A stretch of DNA of 64,000 bases from Acinetobacter wuhouensis (lineage in GTDB: Bacteria > Pseudomonadota > Gammaproteobacteria > Pseudomonadales > Moraxellaceae). The DNA is taken from positions 2,170,001-2,234,000 of the forward strand of contig NZ_CP031716.1 of the NCBI RefSeq assembly GCF_001696605.3. The letters are read 5' to 3'. The notes under the pieces are model-generated. The model was not told where the DNA came from, ran no database searches, and saw only the letters and a list, made by a program, of their open reading frames with translations. The translations under genes were made by a program, and so were the position numbers. This document shows positions 22,694 to 30,234 of this stretch, in pieces (within the stretch, counting starts at the first letter, position 1; every line of letters begins with the position of its first letter).

Positions 22694-23866
22694 ATGGAAG
22701 ATTTCATATTAAGACTTAAAAATCACATAGATCATGTTAAAAAAGTAGGGGAACACTGCTCTACCGAGGAAACAACAAAGCAGGCATTAATTTTACCTTT
22801 ATTGGATATTTTAGGTTTTAACCCCTATGATCCAACTAAAGTTCTTGCTGAGTTTGCAGCTGATTTTCCTGGAGTTAAAGCAACCGAGCGTGTTGATTAT
22901 GCTTTATATTGCAATGGTCAACCAGTCATGTTTATAGAGGCAAAATCATACTCTTCAAACCTAACAAACCACGCACCACAATTATCTAGATATTTTAACA
23001 GTAGCTTAGGTGTCACGATTGGGGCTATAACTAATGGTCGAGAATGGCGATTTTTTACAGATCTCATAAACCCAAATGTTATGGATGAAAAACCTTTTTT
23101 GATAGTTGATTTTACTAAGGCTAATCCCGAGGACCTAACTCAATTAGCTGAGTTCAAACATGATAATTTTCACGCAGAAAAATTAAGATTCTTCGCAGAA
23201 GAGAATCAGTACATCCAGCAATTTAAAACCGTGATTAGAAAAAGCATAAATGATGTAGATATTGACTTTGTTCGCTATGTTGCTCAACAAGCAAATATTC
23301 AACGTCAATTGAATGCAAAATTTCTGGAGTCTATTCAACCATTCGTTCAGCAAGCAGTTCAGCAAGCAATTAGTGATACTGTTGTTAAAGGTTTATCATC
23401 GCCAACAATAATTACTGCACAACCAGTAGAACACAAGCCTACTGAAGTACAACCTCAAGAAGTGACAGAAACTCCTGAGCCTGATTTTATCGTCAACCCT
23501 GACAATGAAAAAATTATCACAACCAAAGATGAGCAGGATCTACTTAAAATTGTCACTGAATTACTCCCTGAAATAGAAATCGAGGGTCGTGACACTGAAA
23601 GCTACTATTCTGTGTTATATCAAAATAAAACAAACAGATGGTTGCTTAGATACGATGTAAATCGCAAGCGCCCGACAATTTTCTTTATTGTCCCTATGGA
23701 TGATTCCAGAAAGTCTGAATTAGAGCGAGCTGGATTAGAAGTTCAAAATAATGGCGCAATATTTATTGAGAAGCCTGAACATATTTACAGAATGGTTGGC
23801 ATCTTGAGAGATAGTCTTGAGTACTGTATGAGTGATGACAACTTTAAGCGCGCTTCTAGCCAGTAG
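22694..23866 (+). CDS. HsdR-N-like nuclease without motor domains
   Basis: 390 residues; AGGGG stands before the ATG. The N-terminal domain matches the type I restriction endonuclease R-subunit N-terminal fold: EETTKQALILPLLDILGFNP, then VDYALYCNGQPVMFIEAKSY with the D...E-x-K core, SRYFNSSLGVTIGAITNGRE and WRFFTDLINPN. No helicase motifs follow. The C-terminal part (~290-385) holds NPDNEKIITTKDEQDLLKIV and NRWLLRYDVNRKRPTIFFIV, a separate small domain. Such stand-alone proteins occur beside repressors in many prophages. Co-direction with the repressor suggests lysogenic expression and a possible defence or exclusion role, which is inference. Confidence 0.75.
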   Translation: MEDFILRLKNHIDHVKKVGEHCSTEETTKQALILPLLDILGFNPYDPTKVLAEFAADFPGVKATERVDYALYCNGQPVMFIEAKSYSSNLTNHAPQLSRYFNSSLGVTIGAITNGREWRFFTDLINPNVMDEKPFLIVDFTKANPEDLTQLAEFKHDNFHAEKLRFFAEENQYIQQFKTVIRKSINDVDIDFVRYVAQQANIQRQLNAKFLESIQPFVQQAVQQAISDTVVKGLSSPTIITAQPVEHKPTEVQPQEVTETPEPDFIVNPDNEKIITTKDEQDLLKIVTELLPEIEIEGRDTESYYSVLYQNKTNRWLLRYDVNRKRPTIFFIVPMDDSRKSELERAGLEVQNNGAIFIEKPEHIYRMVGILRDSLEYCMSDDNFKRASSQ

Positions 23867-23974
23867 GTTTTAGAATAATCAATCTGATGATTCTTTTGAG
23901 CCATCCGATTGATTTTCACAAGTAACAATTAGCTAATCATAGCTAAAAATAAAAACCTCAAAGAGGAAAACCTA

Positions 23975-24277
23975 ATGATAGCAACTCTAAACAAATCCAA
24001 AACCGCACTTACAATCAATCGCCAAGAATTCAAATTAGCTTTAGAGAAAATCGGCGCAGGAATTGATAAGCAAATAGCCTCACTAAAAAAAGCCAAGCAG
24101 AGCTATGATGTTGCTGAAATAGCACGCGAGGTCATTACAGAAGCAAATATTTTTGAAGCCATTATTGAGGGGTTTAATGAAGCTGAAGAAACCAGTTTAA
24201 AGCTGGCTGATATAACAAACCTTGAAGCAGCTCAAGAATGGATAGATGAGTTTTTAGAGAGATATTCGGATATTTAA
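23975..24277 (+). CDS. Phage hypothetical protein, 100 aa
   Basis: 100 residues (MIATLNKSKTALTINRQEFK...) rich in Ala/Glu/Lys helices (VAEIAREVITEANIFEAIIE), acidic C-terminus. An AGAGG ribosome site precedes it. It ends where the signal-peptide protein begins (TAAATG), so the two form a pair. A cytosolic helical protein directly linked to an exported one; function unknown. Confidence 0.6.
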   Translation: MIATLNKSKTALTINRQEFKLALEKIGAGIDKQIASLKKAKQSYDVAEIAREVITEANIFEAIIEGFNEAEETSLKLADITNLEAAQEWIDEFLERYSDI

Positions 24278-24616
24278 ATGAGAATTCAAAGTCTACTAAT
24301 TTATATTTTGATAATTACACAACAGGTAAATGCAGAACCTTGGAAAGATATTTCTACTGAAGAAAATCGAGCTGCTGGCTCTGTTGTTAGGATTGATGAA
24401 AATATTGAAAAACAGCCTGATGGAACGCTACTTGTAAAATATGAAACGGGAGGCAATAGATTGAGCTTAAAAATACCCCATAAGATAAAAGTTAACTGCT
24501 CAAAGAAATCTATTGTATATCAAGGTAGTTTTGACTTACGTAATTCTTCAGAGGCTGTAAAAATAAACATACATAGAGACATTAGTACTGTATATAAAGA
24601 AGTTTGTCTTAAATAA
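24278..24616 (+). CDS. Exported phage protein, 112 aa
   Basis: A signal peptide spans residues 1-20 (MRIQSLLIYILIITQQVNA, cleavage after VNA). The mature part is a small beta-rich domain: SVVRIDENIEKQPDGTLLVK, then YETGGNRLSLKIPHKIKVNC and a final CLK, so two Cys could form a disulfide. Starts directly at the stop of the previous gene and ends before a terminator (24623-24660). A periplasmic product made from the repressor-side operon is a candidate exclusion factor, by analogy only. Confidence 0.6.
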   Translation: MRIQSLLIYILIITQQVNAEPWKDISTEENRAAGSVVRIDENIEKQPDGTLLVKYETGGNRLSLKIPHKIKVNCSKKSIVYQGSFDLRNSSEAVKINIHRDISTVYKEVCLK

Positions 24617-24622
24617 AAAACT

Positions 24623-24660
24623 ATTCACCCAACACAACCCTAAGATCGTGTTGGGTGAAT
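24623..24660 (+). terminator. Terminator closing the repressor-side genes
   Basis: Perfect 13-bp stem (24623-24635 with 24648-24660), 12-base loop, and a weak T stretch after it. It ends the block 21861-24616. Confidence 0.65.
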
Positions 24661-24683
24661 GAATTTTAGAGAAGAATGCAAAA

Positions 24684-24761
24684 ATGAATAAGTTTGACTA
24701 CATTAAACTGGGGTTACTATTTATTGCTGTTGCTTTTTGTTGGGTATCAATGGTTTTTTAA
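24684..24761 (+). CDS. Possible single-span membrane peptide, 25 aa
   Basis: A short frame starting MNKFDYIKLGLLFIAVAFCW and ending VSMVF is almost all membrane span. The ribosome site is poor (GAAG some ten bases before). It overlaps nothing else and precedes the KTSC gene. Phages often encode such peptides, but at this length chance cannot be excluded. Confidence 0.3.
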   Translation: MNKFDYIKLGLLFIAVAFCWVSMVF

Positions 24762-24799
24762 ACTGCGAACCCGAAGCATTTGATCGGGTGGAGAATGTA

Positions 24800-25015
24800 A
24801 TGCAAAGAACTAGGGTTTCCTCAAGTAATATCCATTCGATTGGATATGATTCATCAATTTCAAGATTGGAAGTAGAATTCCTAAACGGAAGTATTTATCA
24901 ATACTTCAATGTACCAGAACGCCTATATATACAATTGATGAATGCAAGCTCTCACGGTGAATACTTGGATGCATATATTAAAAAAGGTGGATATAGCTAC
25001 ATTAAAGTTCGTTAA
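24800..25015 (+). CDS. KTSC domain protein
   Basis: 71 residues from ATG 24800; GGAG lies six bases before it and the longer frame to 24737 has none. Core: RVSSSNIHSIGYDSSISRLE, then VEFLNGSIYQYFNVPERLYI and SHGEYLDAYIKKGGYSYIKV. This is the KTSC pattern (V-x-S-S-x-I-x-x-I-G-Y-D, Y-x-Y-x-x-V-P). KTSC domains occur alone or next to RNA/tRNA-handling domains; their activity is not known to me. The 3' end overlaps a small minus-strand gene by 14 bases. Confidence 0.85.
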   Translation: MQRTRVSSSNIHSIGYDSSISRLEVEFLNGSIYQYFNVPERLYIQLMNASSHGEYLDAYIKKGGYSYIKVR

Positions 25016-25163
25016 GCACATCATCTATTAATTTCAATGTGCTACTAACATCTGTAACCCATGTTACTCCTGATTCAATGTTATCTGTAACTGTTAAATT
25101 ATGAAGTGTTGTAAGTTCATGCCGTGCATCTTCTAATGCTTTTTTAATTGCTTCATTACTCAT
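25002..25163 (-). CDS. Small minus-strand protein, 53 aa
   Basis: The frame begins MSNEAIKKALEDARHELTTL and ends LKLIDDVLNEL; it is an acidic helical protein. GGAG lies six bases before the ATG at 25163, a good site. It runs against its rightward neighbours and overlaps the KTSC gene end. Amphipathic helices and size resemble small antitoxins or phage accessory proteins; no family is recognised. It is transcribed from the same gap that holds the second operator pair. Confidence 0.5.
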   Translation of the reverse strand: MSNEAIKKALEDARHELTTLHNLTVTDNIESGVTWVTDVSSTLKLIDDVLNEL

Positions 25164-25177
25164 GGAAAACTCCATTC

Positions 25178-25200
25178 AACCCACCCCGCGTGGGTTTTCT
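25178..25200 (+). terminator. Intrinsic terminator
   Basis: Stem AACCCAC/GTGGGTT (25178-25184 with 25190-25196), then TTCTTTT on the plus strand. It blocks rightward read-through into the recombination operon. Confidence 0.65.
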
Positions 25201-25219
25201 TTTATCTATTAAAACACAT

Positions 25220-25284
25220 TAAACAAAATATTTACACAAATCGTTTAAACAATACTTGCGCACTATAAACATTTTGTTTATATT
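25220..25284 (+). promoter_or_regulatory. Second repressor-controlled promoter region
   Basis: 25266-25280 repeats exactly the 15-base operator of 21769-21783. 25220-25234 (TAAACAAAATATTTA) matches its reverse complement at 14 of 15 positions. A promoter fits around the exact site: TTGCGC at 25256-25261, 17-base spacer, TATATT at 25279-25284, so the operator lies between the -35 and -10 boxes. It should drive the rightward operon starting at 25355 and be silenced by the prophage repressor. Confidence 0.7.
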
Positions 25285-25354
25285 TATCTCACAGACAACA
25301 AAAAAGCCCCTGACCTCTGACCGACGGGACTTTTACTCAAAGAGTGAGATAAGT

Positions 25355-25822
25355 ATGAACATAAAACCTCAATCCATCAACCCTGCTGTTACACATCGTG
25401 TACAGCAAGTAGGCTTTATCAAAGTCGCAGCACTTGCGGGCTTAATCACCACAGGTGTTATTGCATTTGCATATAACCCTGATTCAACTGAATACAAACC
25501 ACCGGTAGCAATCCCTGTAATCACTCCATCTACCTATGAAGTTCAAACGCTTAAATTAGATTCAGATCACTCAGGTACAGCTGTAGTGAAACTTGATGAT
25601 TACATCTTAAAAGTTGGTTTTGATTTCGATAAGTACCCTGCCGACTATGGCGTGCACGGTTCTGAATACACAGAAGTCGAGGTTTATAACCTTGCAGTTG
25701 ATAATGTTAAGTCTATCTACGGCGCTGAATTTAACGACTTCACTGTTGATGCTGACCATCGTGCAATCAATTCGCTTATCGCTGGCTACATCATGCGTAA
25801 TCGTTTAGTGGAGGCGATCTAA
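25355..25822 (+). CDS. First gene of the rightward early operon, membrane-linked protein
   Basis: 155 residues from ATG 25355 (the longer frame to 25256 overlaps the promoter). Residues ~19-38 (GFIKVAALAGLITTGVIAFA) form one membrane span. The rest is a soluble domain: VQTLKLDSDHSGTAVVKLDD and GFDFDKYPADYGVHGSEYTE, then AEFNDFTVDADHRAINSLIA. It overlaps the next start by one base. No family recognised; its first place in the operon suggests an early takeover function. Confidence 0.6.
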   Translation: MNIKPQSINPAVTHRVQQVGFIKVAALAGLITTGVIAFAYNPDSTEYKPPVAIPVITPSTYEVQTLKLDSDHSGTAVVKLDDYILKVGFDFDKYPADYGVHGSEYTEVEVYNLAVDNVKSIYGAEFNDFTVDADHRAINSLIAGYIMRNRLVEAI

Positions 25823-26172
25823 TGAATCTACTTACTAAACCTACTTTCTTCTGCCAATTCGACAGCGAAACATCACAAGGTGCTCGTTACCGTGTGGGCA
25901 CTGAAAAACCTACTTTTTATATCTTGAAGTTGAAAGAAAAAAAGGATTTTGCGCTTAAAGGCTTTCAGCAAAAGTACGATTTGTATCGTGAATATCCGAA
26001 TACTTTGTTCAAGATCCAAGATAACAAAGTATCAGAAAAGCTGAACGATTTGCTTAGTAAAGCAGTTACAGTCAAATCAAATTCAGATTACTACGACCGT
26101 TTAAATGACGCTGGCCATTTTGCTTCTTCTGATTATAAGAAGTGGAAACGTGCTAGTCGTGGCTTAATGTAG
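25822..26172 (+). CDS. Phage early protein, 116 aa
   Basis: 116 residues (MNLLTKPTFFCQFDSETSQG...), basic and beta-alpha in feel (LKEKKDFALKGFQQKYDLYR). No signal or membrane part. Between a one-base overlap and the Sak4-like gene, it belongs to the recombination operon. Function unknown. Confidence 0.55.
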   Translation: MNLLTKPTFFCQFDSETSQGARYRVGTEKPTFYILKLKEKKDFALKGFQQKYDLYREYPNTLFKIQDNKVSEKLNDLLSKAVTVKSNSDYYDRLNDAGHFASSDYKKWKRASRGLM

Positions 26173-26182
26173 GAGATAGATC

Positions 26183-27253
26183 ATGACTGTATTCTTTAAA
26201 AAAGCACAGCGTAAAAATGCAAAACTCCGTTTGGCAATTGCAGGTCCTACAGGCGCTGGTAAAACGTTTGGTGCACTAATTCTTGCTAAAGGGATTGGTG
26301 GTCGTATTGCAGTGGTTGACACTGAAAATAGTAGTGCTGAATTGTACGATGACATCGTTGATTTTGAACATGCCAACCTACAACCACCTTACTCCCCTGA
26401 AAAATTTATTGAAGCTATTAAGGCAGCTGAAAATGCAGGCTTTGATACATTAATTATCGATAGCATCACACATGAATGGTCTGGTGTTGGTGGTTGTCTC
26501 GAAATCGTAGATAAATTAGCTTCTACAACATTTAAAGGAAATAGCTGGGGTGCATGGAGTCAAGTTACTCCGCGTCATCGTAAATTTATCGATGCAATTC
26601 TTCAGTCAAGTATCAACATCATTGTGACATTGCGCTCAAAAATGGAAACAGTGCAAACCAATGATAATGGCAAAAAGAAAGTTGAAAAAATTGGCATGAA
26701 AGCCGAACAGCGAGATGGTATTGAGTATGAATTTACCACTGTACTAGATCTCACTCATGACAAAATCGCAATTGCGACAAAAGACCGTACACGCCTGTTT
26801 CTTGAATCAAGAATGCTGAGTGAAAATGATGGTGCAGCCTTGAAGCAATGGCTTGTTTCAGGTTCGGCGGATGCCTGTATTACTGGAAATCAATATTTTG
26901 AGTTGGAAGCACTCATGCTTCAAGCTGGTATTAATATTGAAAATTTCTGCGCTAAACGTGGGCTTAATAGTCTTCATGATGTTCAACAGCAAAAGTTTGA
27001 TGAAACATGTAATGGTATTCAAACAATCATTCAGCGTAATAAACAAGCCCATCAAGACAATGAGCAACAACTTCAAGCTGAAAATGATGCACGCCTTGAT
27101 AGCGATTACCAATTAGCACTCAAAGACATTAAGAATGCTTCGAATGCTAATGTTTTGAATCGTCCAGCAGATTATTTCCGTGGTACCAAATACGAACAAC
27201 AAATTCTTAATGCATGCCAAGCAAAGTCAGACATGGAGGGGTGGTCAGCATGA
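26183..27253 (+). CDS. RecA-fold ATPase, Sak4/AAA_24-like
   Basis: 356 residues; AGGAGA before the ATG. Walker A is RLAIAGPTGAGKTFGALILA (residues ~17-30), Walker B FDTLIIDSITHEW, with ITVTLRSK-like sensor (INIIVTLRSKMETVQ). This is the AAA_24/Sak4 class of phage single-strand annealing recombinases, which work with a single-strand binding protein. The C-terminal part (~240-356) is a coiled helical tail. It is followed, with overlap, by an anonymous Glu-rich protein. No SSB gene is recognised in the window. Confidence 0.85.
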   Translation: MTVFFKKAQRKNAKLRLAIAGPTGAGKTFGALILAKGIGGRIAVVDTENSSAELYDDIVDFEHANLQPPYSPEKFIEAIKAAENAGFDTLIIDSITHEWSGVGGCLEIVDKLASTTFKGNSWGAWSQVTPRHRKFIDAILQSSINIIVTLRSKMETVQTNDNGKKKVEKIGMKAEQRDGIEYEFTTVLDLTHDKIAIATKDRTRLFLESRMLSENDGAALKQWLVSGSADACITGNQYFELEALMLQAGINIENFCAKRGLNSLHDVQQQKFDETCNGIQTIIQRNKQAHQDNEQQLQAENDARLDSDYQLALKDIKNASNANVLNRPADYFRGTKYEQQILNACQAKSDMEGWSA

Positions 27254-28284
27254 ATATATTAAATGGTAATGAAGCATTCGCAGCCTTAATGTCTGGTAAA
27301 AATATTATGTGCCGCGCTGCAGGTGAATTGATGGACTTCACTGATTTAGATCAATTCCCTGCTACGATTTTTGCTTTATCTGGTTATGAGTTTTGCATCA
27401 AACGCGAAACTTTAACTTTGGCTGAAATCCAATTCACTAAGCCAGCTGAACCGCATGATTTAGAAAATGGCCAAGAAATTTATATTGTGATGCCTACGTG
27501 TATATTGCGCACTCAGTATGACAATGAGCACGGCGATATTTGTTTAAGTGTTGCAAATGGCTTTGCTCAACTTGATGAAGAAAATGCAAAGCTACAACTG
27601 CAAGCTTTTGGTAAAACATTCGGCAATATGATTACCGATATTGAAGTTAAAGATGGTTTTAATGATAAGCCTAAAAAACGCACTTCACGTAGTAAGAAAG
27701 TTGAACCCGAGGTTACTCAAGTTGAGTCTGTAAAACCTACAGGTGAAGAAAGCACAGATCTTCCGTGGGAAACCAATGCACCAAAAGTTGTTGAAACACA
27801 TAAACCCAATAGTCGCCCTGCTGATGATATTAAAGGTTCTGTCTGTAATTTAAATGATGCACCTCCTAAGGAGGAAGTCAAACAACCTGAGATTACTGAG
27901 GGTGATTATAGTAATGAAGCATTTATCCAAAAAGCCAATGAAAACCAGTATCAAAAATTACTTGCTGAATTGATTGAGTGCGCTCAAAAGGCTGGATCAC
28001 CGAAAGAAGCGAATGCTCTTTATAAATACACAGTTGAGTGGACTGAAGAACAGCGCAAACCTCTAATGTCTGCTATCACCAAACGTTTGAATGAATTAAA
28101 TACTGATGCCCCACAAGTATCAGAGCCACCTTCATTAATGGTCCTAATTCAAACTGCTCCCGATCTTACAGCCTTAGATGCGTTGGAAATTGATGTTTCA
28201 AGCCGTCATCCTGATATTCAACCGAAGTTAATGGGTTACGTAAAAGCCCGTCGTTTTGAACTTGAAAACGGTGCAACTCAATGA
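27250..28284 (+). CDS. Phage early protein with acidic linker, 344 aa
   Basis: Starts at ATG 27250, with GGAGGGG upstream; the frame to 27214 is not needed. Residues 1-120 form one domain (FAALMSGKNIMCRAAGELMD; YEFCIKRETLTLAEIQFT), then a long Lys/Glu/Pro linker (~140-225) and a C-terminal helical domain (ALYKYTVEWTEEQRKPLMSA, then LIQTAPDLTALDALEIDVSS). The layout, beside Sak4, recalls recombination partners with flexible linkers, but I recognise no family. Overlaps the ATPase stop by four bases. Confidence 0.6.
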   Translation: MNILNGNEAFAALMSGKNIMCRAAGELMDFTDLDQFPATIFALSGYEFCIKRETLTLAEIQFTKPAEPHDLENGQEIYIVMPTCILRTQYDNEHGDICLSVANGFAQLDEENAKLQLQAFGKTFGNMITDIEVKDGFNDKPKKRTSRSKKVEPEVTQVESVKPTGEESTDLPWETNAPKVVETHKPNSRPADDIKGSVCNLNDAPPKEEVKQPEITEGDYSNEAFIQKANENQYQKLLAELIECAQKAGSPKEANALYKYTVEWTEEQRKPLMSAITKRLNELNTDAPQVSEPPSLMVLIQTAPDLTALDALEIDVSSRHPDIQPKLMGYVKARRFELENGATQ

Positions 28285-28556
28285 AGACCGTAGTCAAAAG
28301 AAAGAACCTAGATGCTTTTCGCATCTGGTTCACCAAACTTGGGTATCAAGTTTCAAATTTAAAAGAAAAGGGTTTCACGGCGCGTACAAGCGACCGTGGA
28401 ATCAAAAAGAAACATCACTATGTTTTAGTCACTGACACTTTAAATGGTAATCCTGCTGCATTTGAGCTTGGTAAAGAGTTTGAAGATCATCTGACTTCAC
28501 CAGACTTTCTAGAAGTCAAAGGAGATAAAAATGGAGTTTTGTCTTTTGTTGTTTGA
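28281..28556 (+). CDS. Phage early protein, 91 aa
   Basis: 91 residues starting MKTVVKRKNLDAFRIWFTKL, then GYQVSNLKEKGFTARTSDRG and KHHYVLVTDTLNGNPAAFEL. Basic first half and a strand-rich second half suggest a nucleic-acid binder. Overlaps the upstream stop (ATGA). No family recognised. Confidence 0.55.
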   Translation: MKTVVKRKNLDAFRIWFTKLGYQVSNLKEKGFTARTSDRGIKKKHHYVLVTDTLNGNPAAFELGKEFEDHLTSPDFLEVKGDKNGVLSFVV

Positions 28557-28615
28557 AATTTTATTGATTGTAAACGGAACGATAGTAATTAATTTTGAAG
28601 TATGGAGCTGGTGAT

Positions 28616-28840
28616 ATGGATTCTGCTAAAGATTTTCAAAAAGAAGTGGCAAAAAAGAACTTTGAAAACGCAAAAAATAAAGTAATCAAAGTTTTGGAAA
28701 ATGAGCCATTCGGCTTGTCTGTGAGTCAATTAATGACTGCTTCTAGACTCAGTGTAAAAACAGTAAAGGCAATTCTTCAGTGTGCTGAGTTTAAAACCGA
28801 AAATGAAGTTTATTTTTTAAAAGTTCAGCGGGTGGCGTAA
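28616..28840 (+). CDS. Winged-helix-like early protein, 74 aa
   Basis: Starts at ATG 28616 with GGAG six bases before it. The C-terminal half reads as a helix-turn-helix: PFGLSVSQLMTASRLSVKTV then KAILQCAEFKTENEVYFLKV, the FUR/DEP-like wing pattern used by small phage regulators. The N-terminus is a Lys-rich helix. The stop overlaps the next start (TAATG). Confidence 0.6.
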   Translation: MDSAKDFQKEVAKKNFENAKNKVIKVLENEPFGLSVSQLMTASRLSVKTVKAILQCAEFKTENEVYFLKVQRVA

Positions 28841-29283
28841 TGGATATTCAAAAAGAAGAATTTATTAAACGATTTAAAAGCACTTTTGTATATGACTTGC
28901 TATCACAAACACTTACTGATGAACAATTGTTTGAGCACGTTAATGATACTAATGGTGACATTATTTGGTTTAAAGATCAGACGCGCCAAATGTGGTTTAT
29001 GTGGCAAGCAGCCCAACAAATGGCTGTGCCTGAAAGTAGAACTGATTTTGAGATAATAGATCAAACATTAAAACTAGTTGATCTACTGGCATCATCTATG
29101 AATGTTTATCAGCGTGATCCTAATAGCAAAGTCTACCCTTTTGAGTCTAAAAATCCACGTATAAATGAATGGTGGTGTACAGCTTGTAAAATACAAGATT
29201 TACTTACACAAACTGATCCTGAAAATTGTGATTTTGAAGAATACAAAGCCATGATCGAAGCACAGGAGCGGAGTCATGAGTGA
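28840..29283 (+). CDS. Phage early protein, 147 aa
   Basis: 147 acidic residues (EEFIKRFKSTFVYDLLSQTL; RQMWFMWQAAQQMAVPESRT). The W-F-M-W-Q-A-A-Q phrase near residue 52 is common in anonymous phage early proteins from Acinetobacter and enterobacteria. The C-terminus holds two Cys (WWCTACKIQ) and an acidic tail. Overlaps the next gene by eight bases. Function unknown. Confidence 0.55.
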   Translation: MDIQKEEFIKRFKSTFVYDLLSQTLTDEQLFEHVNDTNGDIIWFKDQTRQMWFMWQAAQQMAVPESRTDFEIIDQTLKLVDLLASSMNVYQRDPNSKVYPFESKNPRINEWWCTACKIQDLLTQTDPENCDFEEYKAMIEAQERSHE

Positions 29284-29449
29284 ACTTACTGCAAAAGCTG
29301 CTGATGAGATTATTAAAATTTGTGGTGAAGTTTTATCCGATAATCTCGATGGTGAAATAGCGGTGCCAGAATGGCGTTACCAAAAAATTGAAAAACTTGA
29401 AGCTTGGGCTAAGGCTATTCGTGATGCAAATAGAAAGGAGGAAGGTTGA
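29276..29449 (+). CDS. Small phage early protein, 57 aa
   Basis: The frame begins MSELTAKAADEIIKICGEVL and ends IRDANRKEEG. It overlaps the preceding stop by eight bases and the following ATG by one base (TGATG), and an AGGAGG-like run near its end serves the next gene, so it is a true coupled gene. Helical and acidic; function unknown. Confidence 0.6.
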   Translation: MSELTAKAADEIIKICGEVLSDNLDGEIAVPEWRYQKIEKLEAWAKAIRDANRKEEG

Positions 29450-29658
29450 TGACTTGTTTAGTAAAAGTTTCAAAATTTCTTGAGTTGGTGTATGGAGATG
29501 ATGAAAATGCAACCCCACCTTCTCCACAAACAATTACACGAGCTTGTCGCAAAGGTGAATTACCAGCTAAACAAAAAGGCAAACTCTGGTATATCGACTG
29601 GGATCTTTATCAAAAGCAAACTGGTGATGATCTTGTTGATAAAGTTTTGAGAGGTTGA
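29449..29658 (+). CDS. Excisionase-like DNA-binding protein
   Basis: 69 residues from ATG 29449; a strong AGGAGG ribosome site lies at 29437. Winged-helix pattern: SPQTITRACRKGELPAKQKG, then KLWYIDWDLYQKQTGDDLVD. The R-x-x-R-K-G-x-L-P-A-x-K-x-G-x-x-W-Y-I phrase is that of small Xis-type proteins. Location just before the integrase gene supports the call. In intact phages it directs excision together with integrase. Confidence 0.8.
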   Translation: MTCLVKVSKFLELVYGDDENATPPSPQTITRACRKGELPAKQKGKLWYIDWDLYQKQTGDDLVDKVLRG

Positions 29659-29928
29659 CATGGGACGTCCAAGAAAAAAAGGGAATCTTGATGTGCCAAC
29701 AAACCTTTATCGCGGTGATGGGAAATCGTGGCGATATCGCCACCCCATCACAGGTAAATTTCATTCAATGGGTATTGATAGACAAAAGGCTTTTCAAGCA
29801 GCTCGTAAACTTAATGATTTATTGATACCTGAGGTGGATTAGAGATGGATCCGTAAATTTGAACAACTCCTATAAGTGATATTCTGCTCCTCAAATGATG
29901 TTATAAACATCAATATATGGAGTATTTT

Positions 29929-30234
29929 ATGGCACGTAGACCAAGAAGAAATCATTCAAATGATTTTAAAGCTAAGGTAGCACTTGCTGCGATTAAAGCA
30001 GAAAAAACACTTGCTGAATTGAGTGCTGAGTTTGATGTTCATCAAAACCAAATTATTGACTGGAAAAATCAATTGATCTCAGCTTCCTCGCAAGCTTTCG
30101 ATCAATCAAAAGCTCCAACAGAACCACCCATCGATCTAAAAAAACTACATGCAAAAATCGGTGAGCAGGCATTAGAAATTGATTTTTTAGAAGGTGTGTT
30201 GAAGAAACTGGGCCGCTTCAACCACAAAAGTTAA
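29929..30234 (+). CDS. IS3-family OrfA, helix-turn-helix protein
   Basis: About 101 residues from ATG 29929, which has GGAG six bases before it. RRPRRNHSNDFKAKVALAAI then KAEKTLAELSAEFDVHQNQI with IDWKNQL form the usual IS3 helix-turn-helix (W-K at its end). A leucine-zipper-like helix follows (KLHAKIGEQALEIDFLEGVL). Near its end a T TTT TTA heptamer (30183-30189) sits in the right phase for -1 frameshifting into orfB, producing the OrfAB transposase. Confidence 0.92.
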   Translation: MARRPRRNHSNDFKAKVALAAIKAEKTLAELSAEFDVHQNQIIDWKNQLISASSQAFDQSKAPTEPPIDLKKLHAKIGEQALEIDFLEGVLKKLGRFNHKS

